Below are positions 1 through 6,542 of a stretch of 10,623 nt of DNA, in pieces. Within the stretch, counting starts at the first letter, position 1. Each line of letters begins with the position of its first letter. The position numbers were made by a program, and so were the translations under genes. The notes beneath the pieces are model-generated. The model searched no databases. It was not told the origin of the DNA and saw only the letters and a program-made list of their open reading frames with translations. The stretch comes from Candidatus Cloacimonadota bacterium. Lineage in GTDB: Bacteria > Cloacimonadota > Cloacimonadia > Cloacimonadales > Cloacimonadaceae. Location: positions 1 through 10,623 of the forward strand of contig DAHVPA010000051.1 in assembly GCA_027318525.1 (NCBI GenBank). Direction: 5' to 3'.

Positions 1-620
1 GTTATGAACGGTATTTTAATGCAACCACTGATGAGGAAAAGGATAATGGGGTCAAAGAACATCTGAAAAGCGTCCGTAAACATGTGGCTGAGCTGGCGGA
101 CAAGAAATATGACGAACTCAAAGGTATCAATACGCTGGATTTCGTGCTGATGTTCATCCCTGTGGAAGCGGCGTATTTTGTGGCAGTCAATCACGATGCC
201 GAGCTATATAGATTTGCCTCGGAGAAAAAAGTCCTGCTGGTCTGCCCTTCCACCCTGCTCATCACCATGCAGTTGGTGGGCAGCCTGTGGCGGATTGACG
301 ACCAGAAACGTCATGTGTATGAAATAGCTGAGCAGGGCGGCAAGCTGTATGACAAGTTTGTGGGCTTGATTGGCAGCATGGTTGAAATCAGAAAGAATCT
401 GGAAAAGAGCGTGGATGCCTGTCAGAAAGCGCAAGCACAGCTTTCCGAAGGCAGGGGCAACCTGATTTCACAGACACAGAAACTGCTGAAGCTGGGTGTT
501 AAAGCAAAATCAAGGCTGCCGGAAGAACTTCTTTTGGAAGCCGATGAGGAGGAAAATCACTTTCCTGAAGCTGAAAAAGTCAGCACTGCAGAAGAAGTTA
601 TCGGTTCCACTGAAAAATAA
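1..620 (+). CDS. rmuC: RmuC family protein (DNA recombination protein), 3' part
   Basis: The reading frame is open from the window edge (first whole codon at base 3) to a TAA stop at 618-620, giving the last 205 residues of a protein whose start lies outside the window. The segment GINTLDFVLMFIPVEAAYF, then VLLVCPSTLL, then ALYDKFVG-like KLYDKFVGLIG and SEGRGNLI, follows the order and spacing of the conserved C-terminal domain of RmuC. That domain has a restriction-endonuclease-like fold, and the family is linked to limiting DNA rearrangement at inverted repeats. The coiled-coil N-terminal half usual for RmuC would lie upstream and cannot be seen. The tail after KAKSRLPEE is acidic and unconserved in character. 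An internal ATG at 84 is not the start, because the conserved domain already runs through it. No clear terminator follows. Family assignment is firm; the exact cellular role is known only loosely for the family. Confidence 0.93.
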   Translation, partial: YERYFNATTDEEKDNGVKEHLKSVRKHVAELADKKYDELKGINTLDFVLMFIPVEAAYFVAVNHDAELYRFASEKKVLLVCPSTLLITMQLVGSLWRIDDQKRHVYEIAEQGGKLYDKFVGLIGSMVEIRKNLEKSVDACQKAQAQLSEGRGNLISQTQKLLKLGVKAKSRLPEELLLEADEEENHFPEAEKVSTAEEVIGSTEK

Positions 621-723
621 AACTCTCAGAAAGCCGATTAGGCTGGGCTGGCTGAATGCATTGTCAGAAAAGCTATATCCGATAGAATTAGCCACGGCTT
701 AGGAGAATAAGAAAAGATTTTTA

Positions 724-752
724 TTGACTTGAATTTAATCCTCATTTATATT
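724..752 (+). promoter_or_regulatory. Sigma70-like promoter upstream of the FadL/OmpP1 gene
   Basis: TTGACT (724-729) and TATATT (747-752) are separated by 17 bases, the optimal spacing for a housekeeping sigma factor, in an AT-rich stretch. The predicted transcript would start near 759 and have a leader of about 40 bases ending in a strong ribosome binding site (AGGAGAG, 791-797) just before the ATG at 802. This is a pattern match only. The rest of the 621-801 intergenic region shows no other gene or RNA that I recognise. Confidence 0.55.
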
Positions 753-801
753 TATTTTATCATGCAATATGTATTAGCGAGAACAAAAAAAGGAGAGTGC
801 T

Positions 802-2223
802 ATGAGACATCTTAAATTGACCTTTTTGACCTTACTCATTTTGGTTGTTAGTGCCGGATACCTCTTTGCCGGCGGATTTGCTTTGTCGGGAATCGGTTCC
901 AAAGCAATCAGCCTGGGCGGAGCATTCCGCGGAATGGCTGATGATGGCAGCGCCATGTATTGGAATCCCGCCGGACTCGGTTTTATGGACAAGAGCTTCA
1001 TCTCCCTTGCCGGAGCAGGCATCATGCCCAAATCCGAATTCACCAGCGAAGACATTTTCCCCGGCATTACCGGAGATAAAATCACGGCTGAAGAAAAGCT
1101 CTGGCTTTTCCCCAACCTGTATGCCGTGAAAGCCTGCAGTGACTGCAAGTTTAAGTTCGGCTTGGGTGCCTATGTTCCTTACGGACTGGGTGCTGAATGG
1201 GATATCTTTGACCTGCCGACAGACCGCTTTTTCGGCGTTGTGGTGGATACCCTGGGCGGAACTGATATGCGTCCTGTAATCTTTGCCAACGAAGACGACT
1301 TTCCCGATAAGGAAATGAAAAGCTCCATAGGCATTGTGGATGTGCATCCGACCGTTGCTTATCAGATTTCTGACTATGTATCCATCGGAGCCGGACTGAG
1401 TGTCAACTATGCCATGATTGAAATTGCCAAGCTGATGCCGCACAGCGCACTGGGATACTTTTTACCCACGACTCTGAAGCTGGAAGGCACTGGTTTGGGC
1501 TTTGGCGGAAACATCGGTCTGATGTACAAGCCCAATGATGTGGTGCAGGTTGGCTTATCAGGAAAGCTTCCCTCCAAGATCACCATGGATGGTGAAGTCG
1601 AAGCAAGCCTCTGGCTGAGCAGCTATGCCAACTATGTCATGCACTATGACAACAATCCCGACCACTATGCTGCCGCCTTGCCCTATGCCGGTTTTGGGGC
1701 TACCTTCTCCGACACGACTGACGCCACTGCAGATCTGAATCTGCCCGGTGACATCGGCTGGGGAATTTCCTAGAAGATCAAACCTAACTGGGTCGTAAAT
1801 GCTGACTGCTCCTATACGTTCTGGAGCGTTATGGACAAAATTACGATTGAAATGGATCCGATTCTTGACCTGACCATCGCAACCAAGGAAGAAGTAGAAA
1901 TGGAAACCAACTGGAAGGACGCTTTCCGCGTCAGCCTAGGCACCCAGTATTCCTTCCCCAAAGTTGACCTGCGTGGCGGATTCTTCTTTGACCAGTCACC
2001 CATCCCCTATAGTTCCTTAAGCCCCACCTGGCCTGACACTGATGACAAATACAGCGGAAACGTTGGTCTGGGCTTCCATCTCGGCAAATGGCTGTTGGAT
2101 GTAAATTACGAACACATCTTCTTCACAGAGAGGAAAATCAGCACCCCGACAGCCGACAATATGACCGGCACCTACAATACCGGTATCGACGCTGCAAACC
2201 TAGGAATTACCTACACCTTCTAA
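802..2223 (+). pseudogene. OmpP1/FadL family outer-membrane protein, interrupted by an in-frame TAG
   Basis: The frame begins at ATG 802 behind a strong ribosome binding site. It runs 323 codons to TAG at 1771-1773, then continues in the same frame for another 149 codons to TAA at 2221-2223. Both parts belong to one protein: a Sec-type signal peptide (about residues 1-23, ending YLFA before GGFALSGIG), the family's N-terminal plug-like segment with AMYWNPAGL, alternating beta-strand sequence, and a C-terminal ITYTF ending in Phe as expected for outer-membrane barrels. The residues around the stop (GWGIS, stop, KIKPNWVVNADCSYTFW) fit the family's strand-turn-strand pattern, where an aromatic such as Tyr would be usual; TAT or TAC differs from TAG by one base. 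The family carries hydrophobic compounds such as fatty acids or aromatics across the outer membrane. Read through, the product would be about 473 residues, a normal family length. TAG is a genuine stop for other genes here, so a nonsense mutation or a sequencing error is likelier than recoding. A restart at ATG 1831 would give only a barrel fragment. Confidence 0.85.
1771..1773 (+). other. In-frame TAG codon splitting the FadL/OmpP1 gene
   Basis: The codon order is GGA ATT TCC TAG AAG ATC AAA. Coding character, frame and family-like sequence continue without a gap on both sides, so the single base change is the whole defect visible. No frameshift is seen near it. I see no recoding signal such as a downstream stem or the CARYYA readthrough context. 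Confidence 0.9.
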
Positions 2224-2240
2224 AAAACGATCCCATAAAG

Positions 2241-2271
2241 AAAGGCACAGGCTATAAACCTGTGCCTTTTA
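2241..2271. terminator. Bidirectional intrinsic terminator between convergent genes
   Basis: AAAGGCACAGG (2241-2251) and CCTGTGCCTTT (2259-2269) form a perfect 11-bp stem around a 7-base loop. On the plus strand the stem runs into TTTTATTTAT. On the minus strand it is followed by CTTTATGGGATCGTTTTTT. It lies 18 bases after the TAA of the barrel gene and about 17 bases after the TGA of the opposing aminotransferase gene, exactly where a shared terminator is expected. Confidence 0.9.
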
Positions 2272-2287
2272 TTTATGTGTTTAACTT

Positions 2288-3496
2288 TCAGATGCGTTTC
2301 TTGAGGAAGCGTCCCAAGCGTCGGATGCCTTCCACGTTTTTCTCCAGGGATTCGTAGGAGAAATTGAGGCGCAGGGTGTTTTTACCGCCACCGTCGCAGA
2401 AGAAGGAAGTGCCGGCTACATAAGCGACCTGTTCTTCTGTGATGGCTTCTTTGAGCAGAGCGCCGGTATCAAGCTGAGGTGGGCATGTCACCATCAGGAA
2501 AAGTCCTCCTTCAGGATGAATCCAACTGCAACCCTGGGGCATGTTATCTTCCAGGAGCTTGAGCATGTTCTGCTGCTTGACCTGATACATTGCTCTAATT
2601 TGCTCAATCTTCTTATCCAACAAACCCTTTTCCATATAGCGGGCTACTATTCTCTGGGTAAAGGCAGGTGTGCACAGGTCGGTAGCCTGTTTTCCCACTA
2701 CAATCTTATCCAGCACATCGGGATGTCCGATTACCCAGCCGATTCTGTAGCCGGGGCAGAAAATTTTGGAAAAAGTGCCCAGCAGCACGACCTGACCAGT
2801 TCCATCCAGCTCATACATGGTTTTGCACTGGGTGCCTTCATAGCGCAGTTCGCGGTAAGGGCTGTCTTCCAGGATAAGGACATCATATTTATGTGCCAGG
2901 GCGATGATTTGTTTTCTGCGGTTTTCGGACATGGTCATACCGGCAGGATTCTGGAAATCCGGGATAACGTAGATGAACTTGGGTTTTTTGCCCATGGCTT
3001 GAAGCTTTTGCAGCTCTGCTTCCATGATGTTGGGGTCTTCACCTTCCTCATCCATGGGGATGCCGATGGGGATGGCACCATAGCTGTTGAAAGCGCTCAA
3101 GCCGCCCAGATAGGAGGGCAAACCCACAATCACATAGTCGCCGCGGTCGATGAGCATCTTGGAGATGAGGTCCAGACCCTGCTGTGAGGCTGTCGTGATG
3201 ATAACATTTTCCAGGGAGACATCCACACCCTGTTTGCGATAACGGTTGACCAGCATTGTGCGGAGCAGGTTATCGCCTTCGGTGGAGCCATACTGCAAAG
3301 CGATATGGGCTTCCTTGTCCATGACTTCATTGATGATTTCTTTGAGTTCTGTAACGGGAAAAGTATCGGGGGAGGGAAGTCCTCCGGCAAAGGAAATGAT
3401 ATTGGGATTTTCAATCAGCTTGAGCAGTTCGCGGATGGCGCTGCGCTTCATTCCCTTGATGTTGGTGGATAGTGCTTGATTAAGATCGGAAATCAT
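2288..3496 (-). CDS. PLP-dependent aminotransferase, class I/II (fold type I), LysN/2-aminoadipate-like subgroup
   Basis: The 402-residue product has the full set of fold-type I aminotransferase landmarks. These are ISFAGGLPSPDTFP near the N-terminus, QNPAG with the cofactor-contacting Asn near 183, LEDSPYRELRY with the pyridine-nitrogen Asp near 211 and Tyr near 214, and GTFSKIFCPGYRIGW with the Schiff-base Lys near 244. The carboxylate-binding Arg is in NTLRLNFS near 376. The SFAGGLPSPDTFP opening is characteristic of the 2-aminoadipate/aromatic/branched-chain aminotransferases related to LysN and to the catalytic part of MocR regulators; there is no DNA-binding domain here. The substrate cannot be told from sequence. 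I place the start at ATG 3496, 6 bases after GGAGG (3503-3507). The TTG at 3502 touches that site and is too close to be used. It lies 32 bases downstream of the SpoVG-like gene and is probably its operon partner. It shares the terminator at 2241-2271 with the convergent gene. Confidence 0.93.
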   Translation of the reverse strand: MISDLNQALSTNIKGMKRSAIRELLKLIENPNIISFAGGLPSPDTFPVTELKEIINEVMDKEAHIALQYGSTEGDNLLRTMLVNRYRKQGVDVSLENVIITTASQQGLDLISKMLIDRGDYVIVGLPSYLGGLSAFNSYGAIPIGIPMDEEGEDPNIMEAELQKLQAMGKKPKFIYVIPDFQNPAGMTMSENRRKQIIALAHKYDVLILEDSPYRELRYEGTQCKTMYELDGTGQVVLLGTFSKIFCPGYRIGWVIGHPDVLDKIVVGKQATDLCTPAFTQRIVARYMEKGLLDKKIEQIRAMYQVKQQNMLKLLEDNMPQGCSWIHPEGGLFLMVTCPPQLDTGALLKEAITEEQVAYVAGTSFFCDGGGKNTLRLNFSYESLEKNVEGIRRLGRFLKKRI

Positions 3497-3502
3497 AATC
3501 AA

Positions 3503-3507
3503 CCTCC
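3503..3507 (-). promoter_or_regulatory. Ribosome binding site that fixes the aminotransferase start
   Basis: On the minus strand GGAGG is followed by TTGATT and then ATG (3496). The 6-base spacing supports ATG 3496 and argues against the in-frame TTG immediately next to the site. Confidence 0.7.
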
Positions 3508-3528
3508 ATATTTTATTTTTTTGATATA

Positions 3529-4401
3529 TTACTTTTTAGGGCGGCGGGCTTTGGCGGAAGCAGAGGATGGCGACCGCTTTTTGCCGGTATCTGCCGCTTT
3601 TTTATATGTCCTTTTGGGTTTATCTGCAAAGTCTGATTTTTCTCTGGAAGGTTTGTCATATGCAGGTTTATCCTGTCTGGAGGCGTATTCCCTGCGAGGT
3701 TTATCTTCATAGGAACGGCTTTCCCTGCGGGGTTTGTCCTGATAGGATGATTTGTCACCATAGGAGCGGCGTTCGCCGGCAGGTTTGTCACGATAAGCAG
3801 GTTTATCGCCGTAAGAACGGCTGCCGGAGCGTGGTCTGCTCTCGCGGTCGGAATACTCACGGGGTTTTCTATCGCCATAAGGCTTGTCACCCCGGGGTCT
3901 GTCATCATAGGAGCGGCGTTCGCCGGCTGGTTTGTCCCGGTATGAGGGTCTGTCGCCATAAGAACGGCTGCCGGAGCGTGGTCTGCTCTCGCGGTCTGAA
4001 TATTCGCGGGGTTTTCTGTCTCCATAAGTCTTTTCGCCACGGGGTTTATCGTCATAGGAGCGTTCCCTGAATTGCCGGCGGGGTTTGGCATCTTCATCCG
4101 CATCATCCTGAGGCTTATCCTCATAAATCAGGACCTTACGGTTGTCTTTGCGCCAATCCCTGTATGCCTGCTTGATTTGAAGCTCCCAAAGCACCTGTTT
4201 GTCTTCATTCTCAAAGGTTATGATGTCGAGATGGTGTTGACGGTCGTGTTTGCCGATAAAGTTCTTGCGGGGAAACTCCACGACCAGTTCGCCATCTACG
4301 TTTAGTAAAGTAACTTCATTCAGGAAGACGCCCGCATCAATTTCGATGACGGCACGCGCTTCCACCATTCCGGTTTGAACGTCCCTAAAGTGAATTTTCA
4401 T
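3529..4401 (-). CDS. SpoVG-like protein with a long repetitive, basic, probably disordered C-terminal tail
   Basis: The product has 290 residues, starting at ATG 4401 behind GGAG (4409-4412, 7-base spacing). Residues 1 to about 85 form a compact domain (MKIHFRDV, ARAVIEIDAGVFLNEVTLL, GELVVEFPRK, then AYRDW). Its pattern resembles SpoVG, a small DNA/RNA-binding regulator family of roughly 90-100 residues; this is judged by eye and moderately sure. Residues about 95-290 are low-complexity, rich in Arg, Lys, Asp, Tyr, Ser and Pro. Six copies of RSY[DGE]D[KR][PS] occur at about 114, 146, 163, 195, 212 and 229, and there is a Lys/Arg-rich end (ARRPKK). Such tails in other proteins bind RNA or promote condensation; the eIF4B DRYG region is a loose analogue, not a homologue. 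Within the tail two 49-residue units are nearly identical. The gene heads a two-gene unit with the aminotransferase. On the minus strand TTGACC (4444-4449) and GATAAT lie upstream but 23 bases apart, so no convincing promoter is claimed. Confidence 0.8.
   Translation of the reverse strand: MKIHFRDVQTGMVEARAVIEIDAGVFLNEVTLLNVDGELVVEFPRKNFIGKHDRQHHLDIITFENEDKQVLWELQIKQAYRDWRKDNRKVLIYEDKPQDDADEDAKPRRQFRERSYDDKPRGEKTYGDRKPREYSDRESRPRSGSRSYGDRPSYRDKPAGERRSYDDRPRGDKPYGDRKPREYSDRESRPRSGSRSYGDKPAYRDKPAGERRSYGDKSSYQDKPRRESRSYEDKPRREYASRQDKPAYDKPSREKSDFADKPKRTYKKAADTGKKRSPSSASAKARRPKK
3769..4062 (-). repeat. Two tandem 147-bp in-frame coding repeats
   Basis: Bases 3916-4062 and 3769-3915 encode residues 114-162 and 163-211 of the SpoVG-like protein. 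The period is exactly 147 bp, confirmed by the shared segment gtggtctgct at 3831 and 3978 on the plus strand. The two 49-residue units differ at five positions: Lys/Arg, Glu/Asp, Thr/Pro, Arg/Lys and Ser/Ala. A degenerate third unit follows (residues 212-235). Length divisible by three and high identity point to a fairly recent duplication that kept the frame. Confidence 0.9.
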
Positions 4402-4668
4402 CTATTAACTCCATATTATCAGAGAATTAAAAGGCACTGCTAAGGTCAAGCTTTTTTTGTCTGCAGCTAATCCTGCATTTTTGCTGCGAGGGGTCATCGA
4501 GGGGTCTTCGAGGGGTTAGCCCACGATAACCCCTCCGGGCATCAGAGGGATTTGCCATCCATAAAAAACGGCAGATGCAACTTTTTGCTTGAATTAAATC
4601 GGGCAGTCTGATATCTTGACTTCAAATACTTAATTTCCAACGCAGTTGGGAAGCAAAGGAGATGAGGG
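4402..4668. other. Divergent intergenic region holding a repeat element
   Basis: These 267 bases lie between the minus-strand SpoVG-like gene and plus-strand ribH, so promoters for both directions should be here. Besides the repeat at 4482-4541 I see only weak promoter-like matches: TTGACT at 4616-4621 without a good partner, and TTGCTT (4585-4590) with TGATAT (4609-4614) at 18 bases for ribH. The ribosome binding site of ribH, AAAGGAG (4655-4661), is clear. No riboswitch core or small gene is evident. Confidence 0.6.
4482..4541. repeat. Dispersed G-rich hairpin element, copy 1 (three 11-bp units)
   Basis: Three tandem 11-bp units, CGAGGGGTCAT, CGAGGGGTCTT and CGAGGGGTTAG, occupy 4487-4519 after TGCTG. 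The third unit starts a perfect 9-bp stem, GAGGGGTTA (4510-4518) with TAACCCCTC (4527-4535), loop of 8. The outer ends, 4482-4493 and 4530-4541, also pair imperfectly (9 of 12). Bases 4482-4503 are identical to 10542-10563, and 4520-4535 matches 10569-10584 with two differences. Copy 1 is one 11-bp unit longer than copy 2. It lies between divergent genes. Function unknown; a REP/MITE-like non-coding element is the closest class. Confidence 0.85.
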
Positions 4669-5142
4669 ATGAAAACCCTGGAAGGAAAACTGGTATCCAA
4701 AGGATATAAATTTGCCGTCATCATCAGCAGATTCAATGAGCTAATCGGCAAAAAGCTGCTGGAAGGTGCTCTGGATGGGCTTTTACGTCATGATGTAAAA
4801 GATCAGGATATAACCGTAATCTGGGTGCCGGGCGCATTTGAAATCCCTTTGGCAGCGCAGAAAGCAGCCGCGACAGGCAGCTTTGACGCCATCATCTGCC
4901 TGGGAGCATTGATCAGGGGTGCCACACCGCACTTTGAATACATCAGCGCAGAAGTCACCAAAGGTATCGCCCAGGTCAGCCTGCAATCAGGTCTTCCCGT
5001 CATCTACGGCATCCTGACCACTGACACGATTGAACAAGCCATCGAAAGAGCAGGCACCAAGGGTGGCAACAAAGGTTTCAATGCTGCCGTCTCCGCTGTG
5101 GAAATGGTTAATTTGTTCAGGGAGATAGGTAATGGGGCTTAG
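4669..5142 (+). CDS. ribH: 6,7-dimethyl-8-ribityllumazine synthase
   Basis: This 157-residue protein makes 6,7-dimethyl-8-ribityllumazine from 5-amino-6-ribitylamino-uracil and 3,4-dihydroxy-2-butanone 4-phosphate, the step before riboflavin synthase, in the cytoplasm. Visible family motifs are SRFNELI (Phe22, ring stacking), WVPGAFEIP, GALIRGATPHFEYI with the catalytic His88, GILTTDT, and ERAGTKGGNKG with the phosphate-contacting Arg127. These positions coincide with the commonly used Bacillus subtilis numbering. The length is normal for a capsid-forming or pentameric enzyme. Start ATG 4669 follows AAAGGAG by 7 bases. It ends in TAG and overlaps nusB by 11 bases, a pairing common in bacteria. 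No other riboflavin gene lies in the window. Confidence 0.97.
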   Translation: MKTLEGKLVSKGYKFAVIISRFNELIGKKLLEGALDGLLRHDVKDQDITVIWVPGAFEIPLAAQKAAATGSFDAIICLGALIRGATPHFEYISAEVTKGIAQVSLQSGLPVIYGILTTDTIEQAIERAGTKGGNKGFNAAVSAVEMVNLFREIGNGA

Positions 5143-5590
5143 GCGTAAAGCCCGCGAACTGGCAATTCAAACTCTTTATGCACTGGATTTTTCGGAAAGC
5201 AACCCCGAATTCAGGGAGTTTAACCTGCTGAATGAATACCCGGAAATCCTGCAGCAAATGGCGGAGCATGAAAAGATAGAATCCGACCATGCCTCCTACC
5301 TGTTTGCCGAAGACCTTATCCGCAATACGATTATCCACCTCCATGATGTAGAGGAAATGCTGCAGAAGCATTCCAGCAATTGGAGCCTGGAACGCATCGC
5401 TGCTCTGGATAAGAACATCCTGCTGGTGGCGATATATGAGCTGATGTTTACCGCAACCCCTGCTCCCATCATCATCAATGAAGCGATTGAGATTGCCAAG
5501 AAATACAGCAGCGAATCTTCCAATAAATTCGTAAACGGTATTTTAGATGCGGTAAACCAGGAAATCAAGTTTCAGTCAAAGAATCAATAA
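5132..5590 (+). CDS. nusB: Transcription antitermination factor NusB
   Basis: This 152-residue all-helical RNA-binding protein joins NusE (ribosomal protein S10) on boxA RNA and helps transcription of rRNA operons run to completion. The sequence shows the family opening RRKARELAIQTLYALDF, the central SLERIAALDKNILLVAIYEL, and the C-terminal half TPAPIIINEAIEIAKKYSSESSNKFVNGILDAV, which is diagnostic. The start ATG 5132 lies inside the end of ribH and follows AGGGAG (5119-5124) by 7 bases, so it has its own ribosome binding site and is probably also coupled to ribH translation. It ends in TAA. The length is slightly above the roughly 140 residues of well-known homologues. Confidence 0.97.
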   Translation: MGLRRKARELAIQTLYALDFSESNPEFREFNLLNEYPEILQQMAEHEKIESDHASYLFAEDLIRNTIIHLHDVEEMLQKHSSNWSLERIAALDKNILLVAIYELMFTATPAPIIINEAIEIAKKYSSESSNKFVNGILDAVNQEIKFQSKNQ

Positions 5591-5612
5591 ACACTTAGGA
5601 ACAGGAAGTATT

Positions 5613-6539
5613 ATGTTGGAACTGACCCCGGAACGTGAAATCAAGCTGACCTGCAGCATAGGCGTAATCGCTTATAACGAAGCAGGCAATATCATCAAGC
5701 TGTTGCAGGCTCTCTGCGACCAAAACCTGACCCATGTCGAGATTGCCGAAATAATCGTCATCTCCAGCGCCTGCACAGACGGCATGGATGCCTTGGTCTG
5801 CGAATTTGCGCTCTCGCATCCACAGGTTTCACTCATCTGCGAAAAAGAACGGAGCGGAAAATCAGCCGCCATCAATATCTTCCTCAAAGAAGCCAAGTCC
5901 GATATTCTGATTATTGAAAGCGGTGATACCATTCCCGCTCCCGATACGATAGAGAAACTCGTTACCCCGTTTCTGGACAGCAAAATCGGAGCAACAGGCG
6001 GCAGACCCACTCCCGTCAATGACGAAAAAACCATGATGGGATATGCCGTGCACTTGCTCTGGCGTCTGCATCACCGCATGGCGCTGATTCATCCCAAGCT
6101 GGGAGAGATGATTGCCTTCCGGCGTGTCTTCACAAATATTCCACGTGATTCAGCAGTGGATGAGGCAAGCATAGAAGCATTGATCAGAAGCAAACGCCTG
6201 CAACTGATGTATGTGCCTGATGCGATAATCTATAACAAGGGTCCCGAGACTTTCAAAGACTGGATCAAACAGCGCCGACGCATCCAAAACGGACATCTCT
6301 GGCTGCTGCATAAGCATAATTACAAAGTGAGTTCTCAGGAAGGCGGTATCCTTTTTAAAATCATGAGAGATGAACTTAAAGATCGTCCCGGACAGATTTT
6401 CAAGCTGTTCCTCGTTATCCTGATGGAGTTCTATTGCCGTCTGCTCGGTTCCTATGACTACAATGTGAAAAAGAAAAATCCCTTTGCCTGGGATATCTCA
6501 TCCACCACCAAAAACCTTGATAATACAAAGCAGAAATAG
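5613..6539 (+). CDS. Family 2 glycosyltransferase, membrane-associated
   Basis: The 308-residue protein begins with the GT2 GT-A fold signature SIGVIAYNEAGNIIKLLQAL (about 15-34). It continues with EIIVISSACTDGM (the usual nucleotide-sugar-binding region), EKERSGKSAAINIFLKEA, and ILIIESGDTIPAPDTIEKLV. In this last segment ESGD (about 102-105) stands where GT2 enzymes carry the metal-binding DxD or DAD. Next come GATGGRPTP, VDEASIEAL with a candidate catalytic acid near 183-184, and KQRRRIQNGH (about 219-228), matching the Q-x-x-R-W/R region of processive-type GT2 enzymes. One hydrophobic stretch (about 261-279) could anchor it to the inner membrane. Donor and acceptor are unknown. It begins 22 bases after nusB behind AGGAAG, and the radical SAM gene starts 3 bases after its TAG stop. 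The neighbouring genes suggest a cell-surface glycan or glycolipid role, which is inference. Confidence 0.88.
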   Translation: MLELTPEREIKLTCSIGVIAYNEAGNIIKLLQALCDQNLTHVEIAEIIVISSACTDGMDALVCEFALSHPQVSLICEKERSGKSAAINIFLKEAKSDILIIESGDTIPAPDTIEKLVTPFLDSKIGATGGRPTPVNDEKTMMGYAVHLLWRLHHRMALIHPKLGEMIAFRRVFTNIPRDSAVDEASIEALIRSKRLQLMYVPDAIIYNKGPETFKDWIKQRRRIQNGHLWLLHKHNYKVSSQEGGILFKIMRDELKDRPGQIFKLFLVILMEFYCRLLGSYDYNVKKKNPFAWDISSTTKNLDNTKQK

Positions 6540-6542
6540 ATT

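Noticed and set aside
632..644. AGCC-GATTA-GGCT hairpin after rmuC as terminator
   Set aside because: The stem is only 4 bp and has no following T-run.
1771..1773. Amber recoding (pyrrolysine or a reassigned TAG) in the barrel gene
   Set aside because: TAG ends at least three other genes in the window at positions fitting their family lengths, and no recoding element or pyl gene is seen.
3513..4124. Overlapping frames on both strands in the repeat-rich part of the SpoVG-like gene
   Set aside because: Low-complexity repeats keep other frames open. Only the frame ending at 3529 has a folded N-terminal domain and a ribosome binding site.
4482..4541. CRISPR-like short repeats
   Set aside because: The units are only 11 bp, directly adjacent and without spacers; no cas gene is present.
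4482..4541. G-quadruplex from the GGGG runs of copy 1
   Set aside because: Only three GGGG runs are closely spaced; the fourth G-run is GGG and about 20 bases further on, and copy 2 has fewer. Hairpins explain the conserved C-rich arm better.
4402..4668. FMN riboswitch upstream of ribH
   Set aside because: The region lacks the conserved RFN core segments; the G-rich stretch is a dispersed repeat also found after an unrelated gene.
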